From Nyssa sinensis (taxonomy: Eukaryota; Streptophyta; Magnoliopsida; Cornales; Nyssaceae), in assembly GCA_008638375.1 (NCBI GenBank), contig CM018036.1, forward strand, positions 1,834,001 through 1,898,000: a stretch of DNA of 64,000 bases. The letters are read 5' to 3'. Shown in pieces: positions 31,201-43,200 of this stretch (positions are counted from its first letter, which is position 1; the number at the start of each line of letters is the position of its first letter). Position numbers and translations under genes: made by a program. The notes beneath the pieces were generated by a model. It was not told the origin of the DNA. It searched no databases and saw only the letters and a list, made by a program, of their open reading frames with translations.

Positions 31201-34200
31201 TTCTTTGGGTGTAGTTGGGTGATGCTGGCCATGATTAAGGGAGTTTTTTTGGGGTGGAGATGTAGTCTGAATAGGACGGAGATGGGGATTGCTTGGAGGA
31301 TGGCACTCCCATGTCTTTTATGTTACTTGTGGAAGGAGAGAAATAGAAAGACTTTTGAATGGGTGGAACTATCTTCTTGGTGCTTCAAAGATAAATTTTT
31401 TGCGACTTCTTTTTTTCCTTTTCTTTTTTTGGATAAAAGAAGAATATCCCATGTATCTAGATATTTTCATAGTTTTTTTTGGGGGACTTTAGGCATTAAT
31501 TTTTGTAGTCGGTCCCTTTTTTGTATGGGTTCACCTCCTTTGGACGCCTTGTTAATATATACATATCTTTATTGATAAAAAAACCATTAAAGACATTTTA
31601 AGAACGCACGGGCCCTTTCATTCTCTCTGGGTTTAGGTACTCCATAATGTTTCTGTATTAGACTCTATCGCAGCCGCTCAAATACTTTCCTTATTATTAT
31701 TTTCTGATACTTCGATCCCGCAGGTTGAATGATTTAACCAAAAACCATGTATTTTTTTTTTTTATGGGTGCTCATGTTCATGTGAATCTGTAGTGATTTC
31801 TTGCCGATGCCGTGCTCCACGGCCACCAGTATCATCCCCCACTGCAACTCTGTGGCCCCGTCGCACCACCGCGACACCACTATCATGGTCTCCTTTTCTT
31901 CCCTTGGCATCTCCTCCGTTCTGCAACAGTGAGGACTTGAATGCCACCATCTGCAAAGCCACCACCAACCCTACACGCGCAAGCCCCTCTCACTTCTTTC
32001 ATAGCCTCCGTGGCCTCCCTTGTACAGCCACAGATATGCTGCCTATCATATGAGATACCCAGGAAAACTCAAAAAAAGTATAAAAGAAAAATAAAAAATT
32101 TCTCTCTTTCCCAACAAAAGCATTCAATTTTCTTATCATCAAATCCTCCCCAACTAAAGTAGATGATCAGTATCGAACAACATGACATAAAAAATAAAAT
32201 AAAATATTATTTTTTTCTAACAAAAGCATTCGATTTTTTCATCATCAAATTCCACAAATAAAATAGATGAATATTATCAAATAAACCCAACAATCAGCCG
32301 CTGGGAAAATCGATAAATAGCTGGAAAGAGGTGATCGAGTCCGCAACCCACAGCTGAGAGCGATTGGTATATTTAAAGAGCACAAGAAGACGGCATGGGA
32401 AGGCGGTGACTTGATAAGGCAGATTGCTTTTGCGTCACTTTTCACCACTCTCTTCCCCTGCTGAAAGCTGTGGCAGGAGGCCACCATCATTCTCCCATCT
32501 GCAAGTTGCAACAGATGCATACTAACAGAGTGTGTGAACAGAGGATTTGCTTCTGTTCTGTCATGACTCATGAGCATCAGAAAAGACAAACTCGTCAGAA
32601 AAGACAAAGTCATATTATGCAAGAGTCTTTGGATAAGGAAATAAAGAAACCCAAACTTAGTACCAACGGGACGAGAGAAGCAGGTCAAGCAGGTCGACGG
32701 CAATCCTCGCTTTTATTATAAGAGATGCATTATCTTTAAACTATTGACCACAAGATACTTACAATGACGTCATAGTTCGTTCCGACCCCATTTGGATTCT
32801 AAGTTAGTTGTAACTGTAAGGTTCCATGTTTTTCTTATTTTCTACATCTTTTCACACTCAAAGAGAATGCAGAAGGAATAAATTGTGATTGCTACCATTA
32901 ACTCCGTGCTTTTTCTTTTTTTTTCTTTTAATTTTTTCCCCAGAACACTGTTTCTTTGTAATGGGTGTGAGACTGGATTATTCTGAAATATTAAACAATC
33001 ACAACTTCGTATCATTTCAATACATGTGTATGGTAACACTTTTGTAGAGGCTGAGTTTAGATCTCATTTGAATGATGTGTATTTGGTTTTGGGAGCATCT
33101 GAGCAGCGGAGCAGCCAAGGATCAAAATTTCGTTTCTTTTCCATCGAAACAGCCGAAACATTTCCGTTTCTCAGGGAACCGAAACGAAACACTAGTGGAA
33201 TATCGAAATTCACATGTTTCCATGGAAACAAAATTGTTTCCGTAGAAACATACCAAAACTAGTGGAAACATATCGAATCAAAGGAAACATTTCTTTTGTA
33301 TCAACAATAATTCTAGAAGTTAGTAAAAAATTATATCTATTTATTTTTCAACGATTAAGACTCAACATTACAAGAAGATATTTCTATTATTTTCCCTAAA
33401 ATAATAGAAAAGTAGTAGAAAAAATAAAATGTAGAGAAATAACTATTTTAATACTAGGTTACTAATTATAATAGGTTTAAATTGCTATTTGTTTTACTTT
33501 TTATTTATATGTAACTTGTGTCAAATTATCTAATTCGTGGATATTACATAGTATATATCTATTATGTCATTTATCATGAATTAGTGTCATTTATCATGAA
33601 TATGATGTATATGCCTTTAATATGCATAAATATTCAATAAATAGGCTTATTTGTATAAATAAATAAATTTTAAGTTATGTTTCCACATGTTTCCAAATTT
33701 TTCTCCGTTTCCATTATGTTTCCGAAACGTTTCCGAAATGTTTCCGTTTCTAGACAGACCGAAACTATACATCGAAACGATATTTTGATCCTTGGGAGCA
33801 GCATTGGCCAGTATTAAGTAATCCAGCCTCTCCTCATATTTTCTTGGTAGACTTAGCTTTACCCAAAGCATCATCTCGTACTCACTTCTATTAATTAATG
33901 ACTTTGCATCAGTTAGGTGATTTCTCAAGGACAGAAGCTTGTGAGCAAGATCATAATAAACCAGTTTGTAACTTTGTTTACTGGTAAAAAAAAAAAAGGT
34001 TTGTGCAGATGTTGTCTTTCACTCTTCTATTAGCATCAGTTAGTGATGCTAGTGCACTGTGAATGGATTTTTGATGACCTCCGTCCCTCAACCAATTTCC
34101 CTTTTTTAAACTTGCTCAAGATTTTGTGTGGAGATATGTTTGGCTGGTGTTTCTTACTATATTTCTAATTTCTCAATCCTCTTTCCTTAAGTTAGATTTT

Positions 34201-37200
34201 TTGGTACTAGTGGCTGCAAGAAGATTATTTTTGATGTTGTGTTTTTAGCTAATTTCATATGGTTTTGACGTTTTATTTTTTAATCAATCATAGCTTTAAG
34301 CAGTCCATGCTTGCACCAGGTTATTGATGTGGGTGGTAAGGACTTCAGATTTACATGGTCGCGTGAAATGGGAGACCTCTGTGACATATATGAAGAACGT
34401 CAAAGTGGTGAAGATGGAGATGGCTTGCTCATTGAATCTGGGTGTGCCTGGCGCAAGTTGAATGTACAGCGTGTCTTGGATGAGTCAACTAAGAAGCATG
34501 TTAAAATGCGGTCCCAGGAAGCTGAACGCAAGCTCAAATCACGCAAGTATGTTGTGCAACTGTTTTGAAGGATGTTTAATTTGTACTTTAAGTCATTGCC
34601 CAAGTATATTTATATCTTCTTTCTTCAACCTGCTTTTGTCCTTGCATATCTATATTCATTAATGAGATATCTTCATGTTTTATGCACACACACACACACA
34701 CACATATATTTGTGTGTTTCACTATCCACATGCCTTTATAAAATGTAGTGTGATAGGCACATGCAGAAAATTTTACCTGTTGAAACTGAACTTCTATTAG
34801 ATGTTTTGTTCTTTCTCTTGCCAAAATTTGTTATTTATCTTATGCTTGTTTGCTATTTACCTGAAATTTGTTTAACCCAAAACCTGTAATTCATGCTCTT
34901 TCAGATACAGTTTCTGTCCATTTACTGATTTGTTTAGAACTTTTGTGCACCCAGTACTTGGATAACTCTGTTGTTCACTCTAAAACTTCCAGATCAGAGC
35001 TGTGTTGTAATTTTATCTACTTGATTAGCTGAGGGTTGTCCATCCCTTTAAATGGTAAGATTTGTTATTTTGAAAAGGTGAAGACCGAGTTGTAGAATCA
35101 GTAGGCTATGTTTCTCTCATTTCAAATTCTTTAGTCAGTGGTAGCTCCCCAAGAGCAGTCAATTCTGTTGCACTTACCATAGGGGAGCTCTCTGTGTTTA
35201 TCTCTGCCAACTTATGGGATCATTGACCATAAGAGAATTAGTCATGTCTGCAATTTCAAGGATAAAGACAACGAGTGAGACTTTTACACCTCACTGAGTT
35301 TGGATGGAGTTAAGATGAGAGAGAGTAATATAACTGCCAAAGAAGTTAACGTTAAGTGAGCTTAGACACACAAATTTTATTTATTTATTTATTGGTGGTA
35401 AGCAAGCTTATGACATAACTTGGATGGTTTCTTTGATTCTTAATTAGGTGTATGAGGAACAATTAAATTGGTGGGGGCAAATTGCATGAATTTATGAGTT
35501 AGGAACACTGTTTAAGCTACAATGGTAACTCATCCAGAGGATTGAAGATCACTTCTATCTGTTAATGAAACCCCCCCCCCCCCCCCAAAAAAAAAAAAAA
35601 AAAAAAGGATCGTACTGTGGATTTCTGAAGGTTAAAATGATGCCTTCTCACATTGTGAGGGTGTGAAGGTGCGGCACACATGACATTCAATAAGAACTCA
35701 TGGTTTGGATATTAATTGATACAATTCCATTAGTAGGGTTTTGTTTCAAGGATTATGTTTGCGTGTTTTGGTTGTTTATCAGTTTGTGCTAGGTTGACCT
35801 CATTGATTGTGCCAAATTGCAATTTAGTACATTGTTGTGTTACTTCTTGTATATTGTTAAATTCATACAATTTCAAACACCTTCTTCATGGATCATGTTA
35901 CTAATGTTGTCCTGATTCCTAAAGGTCAAAGGTATGTTAGCTTGATAAGGTTTAAGTTGGACATTAATTTGTTCATGCATTCTGAGAAGTCTCAAATTTG
36001 AAAAAAACATTTTGCATTTGTAAATTTCCATTTATGACATGTAATTAGGTTCTATTTTTATTTATTTATTTTTGTGGCTGCCAATGCCGCCATCTGCACA
36101 GTTGGTTCTTGAAATTCGAATGGCTCGTTGCATCATTTGTGAAGCTTTCCAAGTGAGGACATGTTAAAGCATTCCTTCGGTTTGTTCAGACTGGGGGCTT
36201 TACCTTTTTCCAGAATTACATGATTGTAATGTTGGGAAATATTTTCTTCATGAAGTGATCCTTCATTAGGCTGTTCTAAAACTTATGAGCATAACTAAAC
36301 ATATTTGATTATGCTTTTTTTTTTTCCTTTCCTGAATGTGACCTGTTACCCCTACAATTAATGTAGTAGTCTTCCAGAATCAACATCTGCTAAATATTTT
36401 TTTTTTTGGGGTTGAAGATTTATTTCAGTATTTCCAGCAAGAGTTAATGCTGTGTATGTCAAGATAGCATGATTATATATCAGGTTTTAAATTTTTTTTG
36501 GGGTTAAGTGTAGATGATGATATGTAAAAATACCAGGAAGATGTGTAGTTGCGAGTTTTTCTTCCTATCTTAATTTTGTGTAATCATACTGGTAAGACGA
36601 CTCAACTCTATTATAGCGTATCTCTGATTATCTGTAATCTCCAAAGAATTTTTGGTATTTCAAAGTTTTTTTTTTGATAGGTAAATCACACACACACACA
36701 CACACACTTTGCCCCTTAAAGAGACTTAAACCCTCAACCTTCCATATGGGAAGGTGGAGGAGATACCAACCCAATTAGAACTTGTTGGTTGGTATTTCAA
36801 AGTTGAAATATTACATCTTTGATCATCTTCCAAGCTTTTGTGGACTGTTTGGAAATTTTATGCTTTAAATAGTCTTGAATCTTGATTATATTTTCTTGAT
36901 TACAGAGCCATTGTTTTGGACCATGGGAATTCATCTATGAAGAGTCAAATAAAGGCCTTAGCTGCTGTTGAGGGTAAGGTTTTTATTCAAATGTTTATTT
37001 TCATTTTTCCTTGGTTGCTGATTATTAACTCTTGCTGATAGATAGAAAATAATGTTTGAATAAATCTTGATCTCTCGTATATATAGTGTTGTACTCTGGC
37101 ATAAAGTTGGTTAAAATTTTCATTAATTTTTCACATTGGTGTGAGTTATGCCTTCACTTTTGGGAGAGGATGAAAAGAAACAAAACCTTTTTTTCGCTCC

Positions 37201-40200
37201 TTTCAAGTTGAAGGATCAAGGAGCTACAAGAATGTTTACGTTGTGCTTGTTTTTCAATTATGTGTTGAAAAATAAATGATCTGGTATGGAATCATGATTT
37301 TGTTACTTATAAAATAAAGAATCAACGGAATGATGATCTCTATGTGAGGCTAAAGATGGACGTGTTGGGGATAAATATGGTTTGACTTTTACTGGCCACA
37401 TTAGCAGTCGATAAACCTTAGAGCATGCAAACTCCATGCATGTAGGGAACAGATCTGTGGTTCAATTCAATGTGTCTCACTTACATATTGTATGTGATAT
37501 CGACCTTACAGTATGTCACAGCATAAATTTGTGAACTTCATCAGATCGTCTGTCACATTTTCTCACTGATATTTCAAATTTTTATTATTTTTATTTTTTT
37601 AAGTATATTTGGTCACCACATTCTTGGTGGTCTGTTCCTAATCTATTTTTAGCCATGGGATTGCCACATTATTGGGTCTATTTTTTTGGTATTATGTTCT
37701 ATGCTAATGTAAGCTTTTACATCTCCGAGAATATTGTAGGAGAGTCATGTGCTGCCCTTACTGATATAATAAATGAAGAATAAGGCAAACTAATACCAAG
37801 TGGAGCAGTATTGATCTCTGTGTTTTGAAATCTCATTATCAATGGGTGTTCAGAAAACCATCGTCCAATACTCCACTCAACTCCTTACAGCTCAGGTTTG
37901 CCACAGAAAAGACTGTAATTCACTCAAGGCTGACTTATCAAAAAATTCACTCAAGGCTATGTCTTGTGTAACAATCCCCATTTTAGTTTTCTGTTTTACC
38001 TATAGATATGCTTCCTATCCATCAGAGCAGGATGCCATGATTACTCTAGAGAAACTTTTGAAGATGTTTCTTTTCATGCAGAAGTAGCGTCCAAGTTTTT
38101 GAATTTTTGTACTGTTAACATCTATTTTAAAATTTGAGCTACTGTGAAACATTGTTTATGAATTTGAATCTATGGTTATGGCAGTTGGCAGTCAATATGC
38201 CATACCATCATCCCTGTTTCGCAATGTTAATTTTAGTGGAAATCGAATTGTGACAATGTCTGCATCAACACAACAGAAAACTGGACTCACTGTTTAAAAC
38301 CTAGATTGGATTTAATTAGCAACACAAGATTATCAAGATTTACAAACTGAGTGCTCAATCAATTTTTATGCAGTCAATGATAAAGAATGAAGTCCAGAGT
38401 CCAGACCAATAAGTCTGACATTTTCACTGTATAAGATTATGAGAAGTTACGGATAGAAGTAAAATAATTATATTCCCCTTTGAAGTAGAATTTTTGAAGG
38501 GGAAAATGTGCCCCTTTATAGGTTAAAGGATAATTATTTGAGAAGTTTATACTTTTGGGGTATAGAATCTTACCTAGCTTGTATTGATTCTCTTGTAGAG
38601 TTTTTGGGAGGTTCAAGGCTCTAATTTGAAGCCTTCCCTTTTCTTTTGTAAATGGGTTCGCCCTCCTTAGGAGGTCTTTAATCTTTTTGCAAATTTACTT
38701 TAATATATATACATATATATATATATATATATTTGCAGATGTTAATCTGGATTAATATTTTTAGAAAATTTCAATCTCCTCAGGAGAACTGATCTTGCAT
38801 TTTTTAAAAGCATTCTTATACAAGTTTCTTCAATATGAGAATCACATTTCAAATCATATTATACCACTGTGATATATCTAACATTGTTTACTTGTTTCTA
38901 GTTAATCCATGGAGAACTTTCAAACAGAAGAAAGAGCCTGAATTCAAAAAGCGAAAACTTGAACCACCTCCAGGTAATTGGGGCTTGTTAAAGATTACAA
39001 TTTCTCTACAAAATCTGCTTTTATTTTCAATGCGCAAGTTAGCATATGTCATGTACAAATTGTACGCAAAGATTTGAGCAATTATGGTGAGTGTAAGATA
39101 TCGATGTTCAAATTTCAAAGGGGGAAAATTTATTTATTTATCTTTTAAATTCTCTCCTTTATTTTCTTAAAAACAGTTGCTGTTGGAGGCCCTCCAAAGT
39201 CGGTTTGTAAATCTGGATTGACCTCAACAATTTCTACAAAGGGCAGACACTCAGTTTCATCACTATCATCTCCACCTGGGCATTCTGGTGCTCTGACATC
39301 TCCATTTGCAGTTGGAAATCATACAAAGGGTCAGATGAGTGTGGAAGATGTTGCACCTGTACAGGCTACTAGTAAAGAGAACTTTACCAGCTCTGAGAAT
39401 GAAATGCCTGGCAGGGCTATTAGTGGAGCAGTACCAGAAAAACCAGGACTCAAGAGGAACTCAGGAGCTAAATCGATGGATTTGCGGAGTATGCTGATTT
39501 CACTACTCATCGAGAATCCCAAGGGAATGAGCCTAAAGGTAAGCATGGGGATTAGTTTAAACTACTTCCAAGTTTAGCTTGGTCTGCTGCAAGTTAATTA
39601 AAAAGCAATTTTGTTAGGACCTTCACATTGAACTTTCTTTGACTAGCATAGATTCATAACATCCATTCAATTGCTATCACAGTCTCCTTATTTATTTCTG
39701 TGTTTCTTGTATTGTCTTATTTATATAATTATATTATAGGCCTTGGAGAAAGCTATTGGAGATACAATACCCAACTCTGTAAGGAATATTGGGCCCATAA
39801 TAAAAAAAGTAAGTGGCGGCAATCCTTGATGCAATTGTTTGTAAGAACAGTGAATAATTTTATATCTTTTCATTTACTTTTGAGCATCAGATTGCTATTT
39901 TCCAAGCTCCAGGAAGATATTTTTTGAAACCAGGAGTGGAGTTGGAAAACTTCAAGAAACCTTCATCAGAAAGTAGAAGGTACCTGCCATTTTTCTACTA
40001 CATAGCATGTTTATCTGGCCCCTCCAATCGTATAGTTGTTTTTCTGATTTTTTTTATTGCCAGTTATAATCAACAGAAGACACAAGCCAAATACTTTGTC
40101 ATTACTAAGTTTTAATTATCCATCTCAAAAGGGATGACTTGAAAGTTGAAACAGGATAGCAAGTATTGCTAGCATGTGGAACGCAAAACATTAGTTACTG

Positions 40201-43200
40201 GGCTGAGAAATTGATACAACAGGAGATTAGAATTTCTCTTTTTTAAGAAAAATGAGTATCTAACCTGAAGTACAATGGAATTGGTGAGGCAAGAAGTTGA
40301 AATGTGGGTAGTTGAGGGCTTGTAACATGTTTACTTTGAGCCAGGATAACATTTAGCACTCTATAAATTATGTCTGCACTTAAAGGGGAAACTCAACAAG
40401 TGTTAATTTATCCATCCTTCTTTTGTGCCCCAATTGCATGTTAAGTTCATTCAGTTGATGTTGGGTATATAAGTATTTATGCTTTTGCAAATTTCGTTTT
40501 CTATCTAGCGTCTAGTTCTTTGATCTGATTGTTGTAGGGTTTGGATTATCATTTTAAGCATCCCAATTTCATTCTTTCTTTCCTTTCCTTTCCTTTAGTT
40601 TTTTTTTTTTTTTGTTTGTTTTTTAAGTTTTGATCAATCCCGATTTCCTTCTCCATATTTCCGGGACTGCTGGAAATAGTTTTTGGAAACTGCATGCCTG
40701 TAATTTCTGGTTTGAATCTTTTACTTGAAATTCATAGATTCATTTCAACTGTATTGCTTCTGTCTTAAGTGAATAATCCAGCCTATCCAGGTATCTGCTA
40801 TGCAATATATAAATATAGCTTCTTGATTGTAATTTCTTAAATGCTTTCTCATTGACTTTATGGTGGTGTTTTCTTCTAATCGACAATCAGAATAGGTACC
40901 ACAAATTATAATTTTGGCTAGTAGTCTTTTTTGATAGAATCTCTCCTGTAAATCTTATAAAAGTTGAATCCTACTAAGGTTACCTAGTGGCTAGTGCATA
41001 GCTTTGTGCATGCAAACTTCCATGGATCTGATATGTATGATTTGTTTTTGCAGTTCTCCTGAAGATAATCATCACCAAACACCTGCCCCTGAAGACAACC
41101 GTGATCAAACACCTACTCATAAACTGGACTTGGCAGAGAAAATGGCTACAGAGGAATTGGAGGAACAGGCACAATTGAAATCCATGCTTGGAGAAGAATC
41201 AAGTTCTTCAGAAAGACCTGATATTTTACATCATTCACCTGATCTCTGTGGTGACAAAAAGGTTTCTGATTATAGTGAAGGGCCAGCAGGTAGTTCTAGT
41301 GAGAGTGGCAGTGACAGTGATAGTGAGAGTGATAGCAGTGGTAGTGGAAGTGGCGGTGGTAGCCATGGTAGAAGCAGAAGCAAAAGTAGAAGCCCAGTGG
41401 GAAGTGGGAGCAGAAGCAAGGAGGGGTCTGATGAGGATGTGGATATTATGGCCAGTGATGATGACAAAGAATCCAAGCATCAATTGCAAGCTTCTGAACT
41501 AGGGCTCTCTACATCCACAGTTCCATGGACGACTCCTGATAGTGCACATGTACAAAATGGGATTAATGAAAAGCAAGATCGGCATGGCTCTAATGCAGTT
41601 GAGATTGAGAAATATTTGCCTTATGATGATCAGGAAACTGAAGTGGCTTTAGTTGCCAATTCAGCTACTAACATAGGAAGAGAAAAGCCTGTAGAGGAGA
41701 TCAAATCTTCTTCACCTGATCGTCAAGAACATCAAGAGAACCAAGTCTATACAGGAAATTTGTTTATGGAAAGAGAAAATATGGCTAAGGATGGTTTTAA
41801 GCACGAGCAATCTGATAACTTTGAGGGAATGTCCAAAAGGGGTTCTGACACGAAGCACTCGGGTGAGAAATCTTATCAGACTAAAAGATTAAAAGCAAGA
41901 AGCTTCACTCAATCGCATATTTTTAGAGGTGAGGACTCCCTGTTCTCAGAGAGTCCTCACAAACCGTCTCCTGATAGGCTCATTGAAGACCCTTGCATGG
42001 GCCCTTCCACTCAAATGGAAAATAGAGCCGTTAGGGATGGAAATCCTGATTCTGTTTTACAAAAAGGCCACAACCAAGCAATCCCTGGAAAATCTACTTT
42101 GGATTCTCAGCAATCAGGGCGCAGACCTGTTGATTTTAGCACACTGGTTAAGGCTCCTAAGATGGCAGGTAGACCTGCAAAATACACTGATAGCTTGAGT
42201 CGCGGAGATAAATATTCTGAAAAGAGCCTTGACATGCATGAAGGTTTTCACATGCAAAAAGAAAAAGTTTATACAGAAGCACATGATGAAGATGGTTATC
42301 CCAATGAGAAAAAGCTGCCAAGAAGTTCCAAGGATGGTGGTGTTGGGGACAAACAATCAGCCCTTTTTGACTCACATTATGCCAAATGTTGTGAGTTGGT
42401 TGGAAAATTCGAGGCTGGACAGGTTTCAAACTTGCTCATGGGTGATAACAATAGACCTATTTTGGGCAGTTTCCCTATCATAAATGGGAGAGGCAGCATG
42501 CTCCAAAGAGAGCCTTCAGACTTGGAGTTGGGTGAACTTTGTGAGCCGTTGCCTGAGGAAACACCAGGGGTTGATAAACAATTTGAAAGAAGAAGTTCCT
42601 TTAAACATTCAGAGGACAAACCAAACACTTCAGATTACTGGAATTCAGATTTAGGTAAGGGGAAACCTGCTGGAATAACAAATGTAGACCCGGGAAAGCT
42701 ATCCCCATCCCATTTAAAGGTTGGGGTCTCTAGCAATTCAGAGGGCTCATCTAAAAGGAGGACCCCTGATCATCATACAAAAGATTTAATAAGACCTCAT
42801 CACAGGGTTGTGCAATCTCAGCCACAACACTTGTCAAGAGTAGATCATGCCGAAGTTGGGCCCCAGTTTAATAAATTAACAGATGCGAGTCGTAAAACTA
42901 GACACACGGAAGCCGGAGCAAGCCAAGGTATTGGTCTGGAAGGGAATGGAGATGCTCATAAGAAAGCACCTGTCAGTGCATCGCAACAGCATTTCATCAA
43001 AGAGACTAAAATGCAGAAGTCTAATGCATTGGCAGACTTAAGTAATAGTCGAAAGGATAATTCTTTGATGGAGAGTGATGATGGTGGCCGCAAGAGGAGC
43101 GAATCTTCTTCTGATGATAATGGTATTTCTTATTCAAAGTATGAAAAGGAGGAACCAGTGCTCAAGGGACCAATAAAGAATTTCTCGCAGTAAGTAGTCA

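Noticed and set aside
41188..41502. Alternative plus-strand frame of 104 codons within ELL-like exon 8
   Set aside because: It is a shifted-frame shadow of the Ser/Gly-rich repeat-like coding sequence. The 2136-bp exon in the main frame is continuous with both neighbours.
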